A DNA stretch of 64,000 nt from positions 1 to 64,000 of the forward strand of contig JAEYYB010000172.1 of the NCBI GenBank assembly GCA_023430975.1. The letters are read 5' to 3'. The position numbers were made by a program, and so were the translations under genes. This document shows positions 25,143 through 34,024 of the stretch, piece by piece (positions within the stretch are counted from its first letter, which is position 1; each line of letters begins with the position of its first letter). Below the pieces are notes generated by a model, which ran no database searches, had not been told where the DNA came from, and saw nothing but the letters and a program-made list of their open reading frames with translations. Source of the stretch: Bacillota bacterium (GTDB lineage: Bacteria > Bacillota > Clostridia > Acetivibrionales > DSM-2933).

Positions 25143-27296
25143 ATGGCTGATATAATCGGGCAATTAACCAAGGAGTTCAATTTAAAGTTGTTTCAGGTTC
25201 AAAACACGGTTAAGCTTATTGATGAAGGTAATACAATTCCTTTTATAGCAAGGTATAGGAAGGAAGTTACAGGTGAGCTGAATGACCAGGTTTTAAGGGA
25301 GCTTTATGAAAGGCTTGTTTACCTTAGAAATCTCGAAGCAAGAAGGGAAGAGGTAAAAAGGCTAATTGATGAACAGGGAAAATTGACTGATGAATTGGCA
25401 AATGCCATAGCAAAAGCAAACACTGTGCAGGAAATTGATGATATCTATAGGCCTTTCAGACCAAAAAGAAGAACAAGGGCCACAGTAGCCAAGGAAAAGG
25501 GTCTTGAGCCTTTAGCAGATATTATTTTTGAACAAAAAATAATGGATAAATCAATTGAAAATATTGTTAGACCTTTCATAGATGCGGAAAAAGAAGTTAA
25601 TACCGTAGATGATGCATTAAATGGAGCTATGGATATAATTGCAGAGAATATTTCCGATAATGCAGTATTCAGAAAATCCATCAGGGATATTTTCTTCCAA
25701 TCGGGAACAATTATTTCCCAGGCCAAAAAAGAAGAGGAATCGGTTTATAAAATGTATTATGATTTCAAAGAGCCTGTTCAAAAGATTGCAAATCACAGGG
25801 TTCTGGCTATAAACAGGGGAGAGAAGGATGAGTTTTTACAGGTGAAGATTTCCGTGCCGGAAGAACTGCCTATCAATTACCTGAAAACGCATACCGTTAA
25901 AAAGACAAAATCAGTAACATCAGTTTATGTTGAAAAAGCAGTTGAAGATTCCTATAGCAGGTTGATTTTTCCTTCTATTGAGCGTGAGGTGAGGAATGAG
26001 CTTACAGATCATGCTGAAGAACAAGCAATGAAGGTATTTGCTGCCAATCTTAAAAACCTGCTGCTCCAGCCTCCGGTAAAGGGCAAGGTTGTTCTTGGGC
26101 TTGATCCTGCTTATAGGACAGGCTGTAAAATCTGTGTTGTTGATGAGACAGGTAAGGTTTTGGCGACCACTGTTGTTTATCCTACCCCTCCTCAAAACAA
26201 GACCGAGGAAGCCAAAAAAGTTCTCAAACATTTAATAGAAAAGCATAATGTGGACATTATTTCAATAGGTAACGGAACAGCATCAAAGGAATCTGAGATA
26301 TTTATATCGGAACTTTTAAAGGAAATTGACAAGAAAATATATTATATGGTGGTTAGTGAGGCGGGGGCTTCGGTCTATTCCGCATCCAAGCTTGCTGCAG
26401 AGGAGTTTCCTGATTTTGATGTGGCATTAAGAAGTGCAGCATCAATTGCCAGAAGGCTTCAAGACCCACTTGCCGAACTTGTAAAGATTGATCCCAAATC
26501 AATAGGAGTTGGTCAATATCAGCATGATATGAATCAGAAAAGGCTTGGAGAGTCTTTAGGCGGGGTAGTTGAAGATGCTGTTAACAGCGTAGGTGTTGAC
26601 CTCAATACTGCGTCACCGTCCCTTCTTTCATATGTGGCAGGAATAAACGGAACTGTAGCGAAAAATATAGTCGAATACAGGGAGCAAAACGGAAAGTTTA
26701 CTAAGAGGCAGGAAATTAAAAAGGTTAAGAAGCTTGGAGACAAAGCTTTTGAACAATGTGCAGGATTCTTAAGAATTACTGATGGGAAGAATATATTGGA
26801 CAACACAGCTGTGCATCCCGAGTCATATGATGCTGTTTTAAAGCTTTTAAAGCTTACCGGGTTTACTTTGGATGATGTTGCTAAGGGTAACCTTAAAGGG
26901 CTAAAAGAGGCAGTGAGTAAAAGGGGAGTTACAAGCATTGCAGAGGAAATTGGTGTTGGTGTCCCTACATTAAGAGACATAATGGATGAACTTTTAAAAC
27001 CCGGACGTGATCCGAGGGATGAGCTTCCCAAGCCAGTTTTATTGACTGATGTATTGGATATTGAGGACTTGAAGCCTGGAATGGTACTTACCGGCACAGT
27101 AAGAAATGTTGCTGACTTTGGTGCTTTTGTTGATATAGGGGTACATCAGGATGGTCTTGTCCATATATCGGAATTATGTGACAGATATGTAAAAAGTCCT
27201 ATGGAAGTTGTTGCAGTAGGAGATATTGTGAAGGTACGGGTTTTATCGGTAGAAGTCCAGAGGAAGAGAATTTCACTGAGCATGAAAGATATTTAG
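25143..27296 (+). CDS. tex: Tex-family transcription accessory protein
   Basis: A 717-residue RNA-binding protein: N-terminal Tex helices with PFIARYRKEVTGELND and DDIYRPFRPKRRTRA, a YqgF-like RNase H fold (VVLGLDPAYRTGCKI), helix-hairpin-helix motifs (SYVAGINGTVAKNIVEYR) and a C-terminal S1 domain (LTGTVRNVADFGAFVDIG, DGLVHISELC). It is linked to transcription and RNA metabolism. The ATG at 25143 has GGAGG six bases upstream. Confidence 0.95.
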   Translation: MADIIGQLTKEFNLKLFQVQNTVKLIDEGNTIPFIARYRKEVTGELNDQVLRELYERLVYLRNLEARREEVKRLIDEQGKLTDELANAIAKANTVQEIDDIYRPFRPKRRTRATVAKEKGLEPLADIIFEQKIMDKSIENIVRPFIDAEKEVNTVDDALNGAMDIIAENISDNAVFRKSIRDIFFQSGTIISQAKKEEESVYKMYYDFKEPVQKIANHRVLAINRGEKDEFLQVKISVPEELPINYLKTHTVKKTKSVTSVYVEKAVEDSYSRLIFPSIEREVRNELTDHAEEQAMKVFAANLKNLLLQPPVKGKVVLGLDPAYRTGCKICVVDETGKVLATTVVYPTPPQNKTEEAKKVLKHLIEKHNVDIISIGNGTASKESEIFISELLKEIDKKIYYMVVSEAGASVYSASKLAAEEFPDFDVALRSAASIARRLQDPLAELVKIDPKSIGVGQYQHDMNQKRLGESLGGVVEDAVNSVGVDLNTASPSLLSYVAGINGTVAKNIVEYREQNGKFTKRQEIKKVKKLGDKAFEQCAGFLRITDGKNILDNTAVHPESYDAVLKLLKLTGFTLDDVAKGNLKGLKEAVSKRGVTSIAEEIGVGVPTLRDIMDELLKPGRDPRDELPKPVLLTDVLDIEDLKPGMVLTGTVRNVADFGAFVDIGVHQDGLVHISELCDRYVKSPMEVVAVGDIVKVRVLSVEVQRKRISLSMKDI

Positions 27297-27311
27297 TAAT
27301 AATTTCTTTTA

Positions 27312-27362
27312 CAATAATCAGGGCTGCAAAATCACTTCATGATTTTGGCCTTGATACTTTGA
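27312..27362. repeat. Family D fragment
   Basis: GGGCTGCAAAATCACTTCATGATTTTGGCC matches the right hairpin of family D (GCAAAATCACTTCTTGATTTTG at 63.7 kb). The stem AAAATCA/TGATTTT may terminate tex. Confidence 0.5.
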
Positions 27363-27477
27363 TGAAATCAATATAAAATTAAATTATGTAAATATATAAA
27401 AAATAATCGATTTCAATATTTATAATGTAATCATATTATTGCGTACGAGAAAACTATGGGGTCAAAGGGGTAAAGAA

Positions 27478-29172
27478 GTGTTTAAAAGATTTATCCAAAA
27501 CCAAAAAGAAGTATTCACAATACTTACAAGTAAGTCAGGAATAATAATTTTAATTGCAATGCTGTTGTTTTTTCTGCTAAATACATTAAAAGTAACACTT
27601 TTCAATTTCTATATTATTCCTACTCAGACGGCAGATGCGTTCAAGTATAAATTTATTATGTCATTTGCTGTGGTATTCCTCTCTTATATATTAGTTTTGA
27701 GCTTTAAGTCAAGGTTTATGTTTATACTGGCTTATCTTATACAGTTAGTTTACATATTAGTCAATTTTTCATACTATCTGTATTATCACAGCTATCTAAA
27801 TGTTATGCAATTTATATCCCTTTTCAGTGAGGGATTTGAAGCTGCCAAGAATTCGTCTGCTCCATTGAGCTTAAAGATGTTAATTGCATTTATAGATATA
27901 CCTGTTTTTCTATTTATTGCTATTAATTATATTAAAGTGCGTGAATTAAGAAAAAAAATACTGCTGTACAGAATAGTTGCTGTATTAGTTACAATAGCGG
28001 TTATTGTTCAAGTACAAATCTCTTATTATAACAATAAAAATTTCATCACGACTCTAATGGATGACAAGTTTAAAGGGGAGTCACCAATAGTACAATGGTA
28101 CGGAACTGTGGCAAATAATATTGTGAACGTTTGGATTAAAAGCAGTGAAAGCCAGTTTATAAATCAATTTGTATATGGCAGTCAAATAGTTAAAGAAGAT
28201 AATTCATTAGAAAATCCCAATTTTGTACTTATACAGGTAGAGGCTATGGATTCCATAATCGTAAATACAAAGTACAAGAATCAATATATAATGCCTTATC
28301 TTAACTCACTAACCAACAAAAATATTTATTATCCTTATGTTATGAGCTATCATAAGGGAGGCGGTACTTCAGACAGTGAGTTTTCAATAATTAATAGCAT
28401 AGAGCCTTTAGATGAATTTCCATCTATCAAGCTGTCAAATTACAAGTACAATAATTCCATGCTAAAAAAGCTGAAGGATGGGTACTATACTAACGTTGCG
28501 TTTCATGGGAACACCGATGTTTTCTTTAACAGGGATTCAGCATTTCCTAAAATGGGATTTCATGAATTTTATGATATTGATAAAATGGGATTAAAACAAA
28601 AAGGGTGGGGGGCACCTGATAAGGATCTGTTTAAATTTGCTTCAGAAACCATAAAGAAGCTGGAAGAGCCATACCTTGCATATGTAATAACTATGACAAG
28701 CCATACGCCCTTTTCCAATGTTAATCGCTATTTTAGTAAAAGTATTTATGATGATATAGAAATCCAGTTAATTAAAAACTATTTTAACTCAATGTCATAT
28801 GTTGACCAATGCATTAAAAATTTTGTTGAAGAAATAAGAAATGATGAAACTTATATTTTTATATACGGGGACCATGCTCCTAACCTTTATTCAAATTTAT
28901 ACTGGCAAGGTTCTTTTAAAGAAGACGACAAACAGTTTGAATTTGTACCATTGATTATAATTACTCCTGATGATAAAAAATTTAAAAATGAACGTGAAGC
29001 AGCATCATTTTTAGATATTGCTCCAACAGTTCTTAACAATTCAGGTATTTCTTTTAAATTTAAGACAGATGGCCGGGATTTAATTGATCCGAACAGTGAG
29101 TCTAAAGACATTCCGTTTAAAGGAAGCAAGTATGACAGAGCCTATCTGGTAGAGAAAATTAAAAAGCGGTAG
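27478..29172 (+). CDS. LTA synthase family sulfatase-like membrane protein
   Basis: A 564-residue protein with about five N-terminal membrane helices (to about residue 165) and an extracellular alkaline-phosphatase/sulfatase-fold domain. VEAMDSII and YGDHAPNLY are metal-site regions, and GGGTSDSEFS carries the catalytic Thr nucleophile as in LtaS. It probably transfers glycerol phosphate or a similar group from phosphatidylglycerol to a lipoteichoic acid or membrane glycolipid. GTG at 27478 has AAGGGG upstream. A membrane protein gene follows. Confidence 0.88.
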   Translation: MFKRFIQNQKEVFTILTSKSGIIILIAMLLFFLLNTLKVTLFNFYIIPTQTADAFKYKFIMSFAVVFLSYILVLSFKSRFMFILAYLIQLVYILVNFSYYLYYHSYLNVMQFISLFSEGFEAAKNSSAPLSLKMLIAFIDIPVFLFIAINYIKVRELRKKILLYRIVAVLVTIAVIVQVQISYYNNKNFITTLMDDKFKGESPIVQWYGTVANNIVNVWIKSSESQFINQFVYGSQIVKEDNSLENPNFVLIQVEAMDSIIVNTKYKNQYIMPYLNSLTNKNIYYPYVMSYHKGGGTSDSEFSIINSIEPLDEFPSIKLSNYKYNNSMLKKLKDGYYTNVAFHGNTDVFFNRDSAFPKMGFHEFYDIDKMGLKQKGWGAPDKDLFKFASETIKKLEEPYLAYVITMTSHTPFSNVNRYFSKSIYDDIEIQLIKNYFNSMSYVDQCIKNFVEEIRNDETYIFIYGDHAPNLYSNLYWQGSFKEDDKQFEFVPLIIITPDDKKFKNEREAASFLDIAPTVLNNSGISFKFKTDGRDLIDPNSESKDIPFKGSKYDRAYLVEKIKKR

Positions 29173-29279
29173 TCTTTATAAATCTCCGTAAATGAGAAGC
29201 TTTACTGCAAATTACCCATATGATATAATAATTTAGTCGTTTTTATACTGTTTTATATGTGCGAAAGAAGGTATGGATT

Positions 29280-30173
29280 ATGAAGGTTTTGGGTAAGGCT
29301 GTGCAGTCAATTATAAGGCGGCCTTCTATATTGGTGTATTTTGGATTTATTGCTTTAATATACAGCATAATAGATTCAAGAAATCCTCTGACGGCTCTTT
29401 TAATGGGGTTTAACAGATTAGGCAAGGGCGATTTTCTGGATATGATCATTTATTCCATTCAGATATTCTTAAATATATTGATGAATCCTCAAACGGCAAT
29501 AAAGGCATTGATTGGTTTTGTATTGATTTTATTGTTCGTATCGATATTGATTGGTCTTATTTTTAGCGGTTATTTCAATGTAGTTAATAATGCTGTGGGA
29601 AAAAAGGAAAAATATAAAGGTGAATTCCTGGAAGGAATAAAGAAATTTTTCTTAAGAATATCATTTGTTTCATTGAGAGCAGTTTTAGTTAGTATTATTG
29701 TTCTTATTGTTACTTTAGTAGCGTCTGTTCCAGCTGTTATAATAACAAAATCATGGCTTTCAGGAAGGGCAGATTTAACGGTATTTGCAGCTTTTGTAGA
29801 TGTAATTACCATAGGCGTTATTTTTCTTATATTTATGTTTTACAGTACATATATCAGTTTCTGGTTTCCTGCTTCAGTAAATAATAATAGGAAATGGTTT
29901 TTAACAGGTAAGAGAAATGCAGATAAGTTTTTCTGGAAAATTTCTATGAGGTACATAGTATTTATAATTGTTTTTTTGGTTTGTCATTTTTTCCTCGCAA
30001 AAATCAATGTGAATTCTGCTGATGTTGATTTTGCCATGAACATAAAGAAATTTGCAGGTTTTATAGCTAATTGGGTTTTCAATACTTTGTTTTTTGGGCT
30101 CTTTATAACATATGTGTTTTCTGTATATAGAATTGCAGAAAGTTATGTTCCGCAAGATGTGGAGTATGAATAA
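29280..30173 (+). CDS. Hypothetical polytopic membrane protein
   Basis: A 297-residue protein with about six hydrophobic segments spread over the whole length (for example LVYFGFIALIYSII, ALIGFVLILLFVSILIGLIF, VITIGVIFLIFMFYSTYISF) and basic loops between them. No family motif is recognised. It follows the LTA-synthase-like gene on the same strand after about 107 bases, so an envelope role is possible but unproven. AAGAAGG precedes the ATG at 29280; the in-frame GTG at 29259 is too far upstream of any ribosome binding site. Confidence 0.75.
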   Translation: MKVLGKAVQSIIRRPSILVYFGFIALIYSIIDSRNPLTALLMGFNRLGKGDFLDMIIYSIQIFLNILMNPQTAIKALIGFVLILLFVSILIGLIFSGYFNVVNNAVGKKEKYKGEFLEGIKKFFLRISFVSLRAVLVSIIVLIVTLVASVPAVIITKSWLSGRADLTVFAAFVDVITIGVIFLIFMFYSTYISFWFPASVNNNRKWFLTGKRNADKFFWKISMRYIVFIIVFLVCHFFLAKINVNSADVDFAMNIKKFAGFIANWVFNTLFFGLFITYVFSVYRIAESYVPQDVEYE

Positions 30174-30220
30174 ATCCTTCGGAATTTGCAATGGGTCATT
30201 TCAAAAAGCTGGGAATGCCC

Positions 30221-30323
30221 TTAGGCATGTTGAAAATATAACTTCCCGTATAATTTCGCTTTAGTGTTAACTTAACTCGTGAACACACGCTCAAAACGGG
30301 AAGTAATATTTCAATCATGCCTT
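30221..30323. repeat. Family B element, full length
   Basis: TTAGGCATGTTGAAAATATAAC, TTCCCGTATAATTTCGC, GTGTTAACTTAACTCGTG, AACACACGCTCAAAACGG, GAAGTAATATTTCAATC, ATGCCTT. The imperfect terminal inverted repeats run about 26 bp. It lies between convergent genes. Confidence 0.88.
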
Positions 30324-30333
30324 GACCCAAAAT

Positions 30334-30672
30334 CTAATTTCTTTCAAGTCCCGCTAACAATAGATAGATAAGGATTATTAGTAGTATTTCATCTTCTATT
30401 GACTCCTCTATCAACAAAAAAATTGTGCCTAGTATAATTATCTCTTCAATACCAATATTATTATGTAAAAATTGCAGAGGCGAAGGTATGTTATTATTCC
30501 ATCTCCTGCTTGGATTTTGGCAGGGGCTTTCGGAATCCAAATTGGGAAGTGGAATATCTTTAAGTTCCTGCGGCAAACTATCTTCATGATATTCATTGTC
30601 GAAGTCGCTTTTTTGTTTTAGACCTGGATATGTGAATCTTATGTTAGTAGGAGGCTTTTTTCTGTAAATCAT
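30334..30672 (-). CDS. Small protein with two C-terminal hydrophobic stretches
   Basis: A 112-residue protein. The first 75 residues are hydrophilic and Pro/Asn-rich; the end carries two hydrophobic stretches separated by EESIEDE (IEEIIILGTIFLLI and ILLIILIYLLLAG). GGGGGAGGG is a strong ribosome binding site. It is the last gene of a three-gene minus-strand unit (31441 to 30334), 15 bases after the 30688 gene. The paired hydrophobic pattern recurs in the 31709 gene. No characterised family is recognised; a sporulation role is only a guess. Confidence 0.7.
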   Translation of the reverse strand: MIYRKKPPTNIRFTYPGLKQKSDFDNEYHEDSLPQELKDIPLPNLDSESPCQNPSRRWNNNIPSPLQFLHNNIGIEEIIILGTIFLLIEESIEDEILLIILIYLLLAGLERN

Positions 30673-30687
30673 TTCAATACCCTCCCC

Positions 30688-31077
30688 CTATAAAAAGCTT
30701 TTATCGGCATCATCCATTAACTTCGACAAATTATACATTTGCAGCAGTTTAATGCAAGTTCCGAGTTTTTTTTGTCTATTGTTGTTAAGAAAAGGCTTCA
30801 TTGAATAGAGGAGGTTAATTCTTGGATCATCCTTAGTATTGATCTTATCAAATATTTTTTTTGCCCTGCTAAGCATTTCTATATTTTCTTCCATTTCACT
30901 GCGGCTTCTGCTTTCATTTCTTATTGGCTCAGAAGGCAGTTCTTTAGGGGCCTCTTTTTCATTTGATTTATCTGATCCCGCTAAAAGAGTAAGAAGCCCC
31001 TTGACATTATCAGGAAGGTTTTCCTGGCCTAATATATCTGTAATTTGCTTAATTTTCTTGTTAAGGTCATCGCTCAT
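30688..31077 (-). CDS. Small hypothetical protein with KPFLNNNR motif
   Basis: A 129-residue hydrophilic protein with a disordered, charged middle (Glu/Lys/Pro/Ser/Arg-rich, about 35-65) and a conserved-looking helical C-terminus (INLLYSMKPFLNNNRQKK then IKLLQMYNLSKLM). The same KPxLxNN pattern appears in the 10017 gene product. AGGAGG precedes the ATG. It lies 37 bases after the 31115 gene and 15 before the 30334 gene. Function unknown. Confidence 0.75.
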   Translation of the reverse strand: MSDDLNKKIKQITDILGQENLPDNVKGLLTLLAGSDKSNEKEAPKELPSEPIRNESRSRSEMEENIEMLSRAKKIFDKINTKDDPRINLLYSMKPFLNNNRQKKLGTCIKLLQMYNLSKLMDDADKSFL

Positions 31078-31114
31078 CCAATGTTCCTCCTAAAGAGCTT
31101 TTGTATAAGTATAT

Positions 31115-31441
31115 TCAAGATTTGTTTAATAATTCCTTAATTTTACTTATAATTTCATCTCCTCTGTCGCCTATGAGTGCGGATAATTTGGAGAAATCTT
31201 CCTCATTAAGTCTTTTTCCCAGTTCATCTTTATTGAGGTTAAGGGATTTGAGCTTGGAATCGTCAATCTCATTTATTTTACTTAAGAGTTCTTCTTTATC
31301 AACCTTGTTAAGTTTTTTGGCCAACTCTTCAGCATCTCCCTTTTGAAGCATTTCCATGGCGGCAGAAAGCCTTGCCTGCAATACCTTTTCGTCCATCTTG
31401 CCAAAGAGTTCGCTAAGTTTTTTATTGATTGGATTGTTCAT
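31115..31441 (-). CDS. Small helical repeat-like hypothetical protein
   Basis: A 108-residue, highly charged, all-helical protein made of short Leu-Lys-Glu-rich segments (EELAKKLNKVDKEELLSKIN, DDSKLKSLNLNKDELGKRL, DEIISKIKELLNKS). There is no signal or membrane segment. I place the start at the ATG at 31441 (MNNPINKK) with AAAGGG nine bases upstream; an ATG two codons earlier is possible. It is the first gene of the three-gene unit. Unknown function. Confidence 0.7.
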   Translation of the reverse strand: MNNPINKKLSELFGKMDEKVLQARLSAAMEMLQKGDAEELAKKLNKVDKEELLSKINEIDDSKLKSLNLNKDELGKRLNEEDFSKLSALIGDRGDEIISKIKELLNKS

Positions 31442-31591
31442 AATCATCAGCCCTTTCCATATAACTATATTTGTAATAAATGAACATAGACTCATTTATG
31501 TTACAATTTATTATATTAGGAGCTAACAAATTATATTATTTTCAACATGCCTCAAATGATTAATCTTTGGATTTTAAATATAACAACTTGC

Positions 31592-31693
31592 TAAGGCATG
31601 AATGAATAATACTTACCGTTTTGAGCGTGTGTTCACGAGTTAAGTTAACACGAAAGCGAAATTATACGGTAAGTTATATTTTCGTCATGACTA
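31592..31693. repeat. Family B element, full length, inverse orientation
   Basis: TAAGGCATGAATGAATAATAC, TTACCGTTTTGAGCGTGTG, TTCACGAGTTAAGTTAACAC, GAAAGCGAAATTATACGG, TAAGTTATATTTTCGTC, ATGACTAA. It is the reverse of the 30221 copy. TTTTCAACATGCCTCAA at 31541-31557 may be a further stray B end. Confidence 0.85.
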
Positions 31694-31708
31694 ATTGGAA
31701 TTACAACC

Positions 31709-31891
31709 TTAATAAAACAATAGTAAAAATACCAGAATAAAGAATAGTATTGTACTGTCTTTATTTGTTGACTTAAAGGAGCTTCCTATTTTATGGGTTC
31801 TTAAAAAACTGTCATCGTAAAAAAGCAGTAAAAATATGATTATAAAAAATAACAGCTCAGTGTTTGAATCTTTAGATTTATATGAAGTCAT
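31709..31891 (-). CDS. Tiny protein with duplicated hydrophobic hairpin
   Basis: A 60-residue protein containing an internal duplication: TELLFFIIIFLLLFYDD and STILFFILVFLLLFY, joined by a basic loop. Both halves could insert in a membrane or pack as an amphipathic strip. GGGAGTGG lies just before the ATG at 31891; the in-frame GTG at 31900 is part of that binding site. It sits near the 30334-31441 unit and resembles the hydrophobic end of the 30334 product. Function unknown. Confidence 0.65.
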   Translation of the reverse strand: MTSYKSKDSNTELLFFIIIFLLLFYDDSFLRTHKIGSSFKSTNKDSTILFFILVFLLLFY

Positions 31892-31986
31892 TAAAACCAC
31901 TCCCTTATAGTGACTCGTATATTTACATAATATTATGGAAGCTAAAAAAATGTTACACTTTAATTAATATGCTGGTAAAATAACAA

Positions 31987-32087
31987 TATGAAAAGTGAAT
32001 AATTTCTTACATTTGTCTTTCGCAAATCCCGTTGAACCGTTCGTTATTTGCTCAGCCAAATGTAAGATTATTAACACTTTTAATATA
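31987..32087. repeat. Family A element, full length
   Basis: TATGAAAAGTGAATAATTTC at the left, TTAACACTTTTAATATA at the right, centre CGCAAATCCCGTTGAACC. The left end is the TATGAAAAG variant and the right end the TATTAAAAG variant. Confidence 0.85.
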
Positions 32088-32170
32088 TAATACAAATGTT
32101 GAAGAATTCTTTTATAATTTTTAATCATAGCTTAACTGTTTTAGAAAAATTCACTATGGAGGATAAGACA

Positions 32171-33049
32171 ATGTATGATGTTATTATAATTGGAAAGGGC
32201 CCTGCTGGAATATCAGCTTCTTTATATACTATAAGATCAAACCTGAAAACACTAATTATAGGTATGAATGAAAGTGCTCTGGTAAAGACCGAAAAGATTG
32301 AAAACTATTATGGTTTTTCAGAACCTATAAGCGGACAATACTTATTAAAGCAGGGAGTAGAACAGGCAATAAGGCTTGGAGGAGAAATTATAGAGGATGA
32401 AGTAATTGAAATAAAAAAGAATGAAACCTTTGTAGTTACAACCACTAAAGGACAGTTTTCTGCTAAAGCAGTTTTAATGGCAACCGGGCAAAAACAAAAG
32501 AAAATAAACATTAGAAACTTAAAGGAATTTGAAGGCAACGGAGTCAGTTATTGTTCCACATGCGATGGCTTTTTTTATAATGATTTAAAAGTTGGAGTAC
32601 TTGGTTATAAGGACTATGCAGTACACGAGGCGGTGGAACTTCTGGCATATACAAAGGATATAACAATCTTTACCAATGGATTTTCTCCAGAATTTTCAAA
32701 AGAATTCCAGGATGAAGCAAAAAAGTTTAATATAAATAAAAAGCCGGTGAAAGGTCTTGAGGGCAAGGAATATCTGCAAAAGATTGTGTTTGATGATGGT
32801 ACTCACGAAAGCATTGATGGATTATTTGTTGCATATGAGAGTGCTTCAAGTATCGATTTTGCAAGAAAACTTGGGGTACTTACCCAGGATGGTTCCATTC
32901 TTGTGAATTCCGATATGCAGACTAATATTGACGGACTGTTTGCAGCCGGTGACTGTACAGGGGGATTCAAGCAAATAGCTACTGCGGTAGGACAAGGTGC
33001 TTTAGCAGGCAGAAGGATAATTGAGTTTGTAAGGAATGATGCTTCCTGA
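32171..33049 (+). CDS. Thioredoxin-reductase-like flavoprotein lacking NADPH motifs (FFTR-like)
   Basis: A 292-residue protein with FAD-binding IIIGKGPAGISAS, redox site YCSTCDGFFY (CxxC) and the C-terminal FAD motif FAAGDCTGGFKQIATAVGQG. The NADPH loop reads VLGYKDYAVHEA instead of the usual GGGDSAxEEA, and the HRRxxxR phosphate-binding patch is replaced by FTNGFSPEF. This matches what is known of clostridial ferredoxin-dependent flavin thioredoxin reductases. Reduction of thioredoxin or a similar protein from ferredoxin is inferred. GGAGG at 32158-32162 fixes the start at 32171. No thioredoxin gene is adjacent. Confidence 0.85.
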   Translation: MYDVIIIGKGPAGISASLYTIRSNLKTLIIGMNESALVKTEKIENYYGFSEPISGQYLLKQGVEQAIRLGGEIIEDEVIEIKKNETFVVTTTKGQFSAKAVLMATGQKQKKINIRNLKEFEGNGVSYCSTCDGFFYNDLKVGVLGYKDYAVHEAVELLAYTKDITIFTNGFSPEFSKEFQDEAKKFNINKKPVKGLEGKEYLQKIVFDDGTHESIDGLFVAYESASSIDFARKLGVLTQDGSILVNSDMQTNIDGLFAAGDCTGGFKQIATAVGQGALAGRRIIEFVRNDAS

Positions 33050-33058
33050 TTTTGTATA

Positions 33059-33153
33059 TCTAGGAAATTGGGGTGTATGCTACACCGCAACTTCTCACAA
33101 CAATATCAATGTTGCAAAAGCACTTCCTATCACTTCCAGATTTTGTTCTTGAG
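33059..33153. repeat. Family D element
   Basis: TCTAGGAAATTGGGGTGTA, TGCTACACCGCAACTTC, TCACAACAATATCAATG, TTGCAAAAGCACTTCC, GATTTTGTTCTTGAG. GGTGTA/TACACC forms the first hairpin. It directly follows the flavoprotein stop. Confidence 0.7.
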
Positions 33154-33250
33154 ATTGGAATGATGCTATGATAATATTATCTTATATACAAAAGTTTGAA
33201 TGTCTCACATTTGGAAGCATTTTAATTAAATCTCCTCGGAGTTGATTATT

Positions 33251-33352
33251 ATGAAGGATGAGGAAAAAGCCAAAATAAAATTAAAATGGTATTCTAGTGC
33301 TGTTTTGTATACAAGCATTTATTTAAATCTGTATAAAAGGCTCTGTGATTAA
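33251..33352 (+). CDS. Possible 33-residue small protein
   Basis: A short frame starts MKDEEKAKIKLKWYSSA and ends YLNLYKRLCD. It is amphipathic and basic. GGAG lies 11 bases before the ATG, which is long. The stop codon falls inside the hairpin at 33337-33366. It is on the same strand as and just before the YkuK-like gene. Weak support; it may not be translated. Confidence 0.35.
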   Translation: MKDEEKAKIKLKWYSSAVLYTSIYLNLYKRLCD

Positions 33353-33366
33353 TTTCACAGAGCTTT
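33337..33366 (+). terminator. Hairpin, possible terminator
   Basis: AAAGGCTCTGTGA pairs with TCACAGAGCTTT (12 bp with one bulged G). It is followed by AATAATTT rather than a clean T run, and lies 43 bases before the YkuK-like start. Confidence 0.5.
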
Positions 33367-33408
33367 AATAATTTACTAAAGCCTTAATATAAAGGAGGGA
33401 TATTCCAA

Positions 33409-33939
33409 GTGTTACATGGAGAGTTACTTTTAATTGATGACAAAACTGTTTTCAGAGGATTAAACAGTGATTATCTTAATTTTAACCAGGTATATGAGAG
33501 CATAATCAGTTTTATTAAAGCGGACATAAATAGCTTGTACAAAATTTCTATCGGTACTGACTCGCAGGTTGGAAGACATACGGTATTTGTGTCTTGTGTT
33601 CATGTTCACAGAGTAGGCAGGGGTGCAACCGGCTTTCTGCACAAAACTGAATATCCAAGAGCTATAACCAATTTAAGAGAGAAGATATACCTGGAAACTA
33701 GTTTAACTTTGCAGCTGGCTTATATGTTTAATGAAGAAAAGATTCAAAATATAAGAAAGGCAGTTGGAAGTGACAATGTTTCATTTGAATTCCATATAGA
33801 TATAGGCACTCGGGGAAAGACTAAATCACTGATTAACGAGATGGTGGGAATGGTTAAAGGATTGGACTTTGTTCCTAAAATAAAGCCCGATAGTTATTGT
33901 GCAAGCCATTTTGCAGACAAATATACAAAAGCTATGTGA
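33409..33939 (+). CDS. YkuK-like DUF458 (RNase H-like) protein
   Basis: A 176-residue protein of the DUF458 family (B. subtilis YkuK). YKISIGTDSQVGRHTVFVSC opens the RNase H-like fold with its conserved Asp. EFHIDIGTRGKTKSLINEMV and FVPKIKPDSYCASHFADKYT are the other conserved blocks. Catalytic activity has not been established for the family as far as I know. Some members are associated with sporulating bacteria. The start is GTG with AAAGGAGGG nine bases upstream. Confidence 0.88.
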   Translation: MLHGELLLIDDKTVFRGLNSDYLNFNQVYESIISFIKADINSLYKISIGTDSQVGRHTVFVSCVHVHRVGRGATGFLHKTEYPRAITNLREKIYLETSLTLQLAYMFNEEKIQNIRKAVGSDNVSFEFHIDIGTRGKTKSLINEMVGMVKGLDFVPKIKPDSYCASHFADKYTKAM

Positions 33940-34024
33940 AATCCATTGATAAACTATGCTGATGGTAAATGTTATGGTATAATACTATCCGTTGGAATAT
34001 AATTTCTAAACGGAGGTTAGTGAT

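Noticed and set aside
32171..33049. Ordinary NADPH-dependent thioredoxin reductase TrxB
   Set aside because: The nucleotide-binding GGGDSA loop and HRRxxxR patch are not there.
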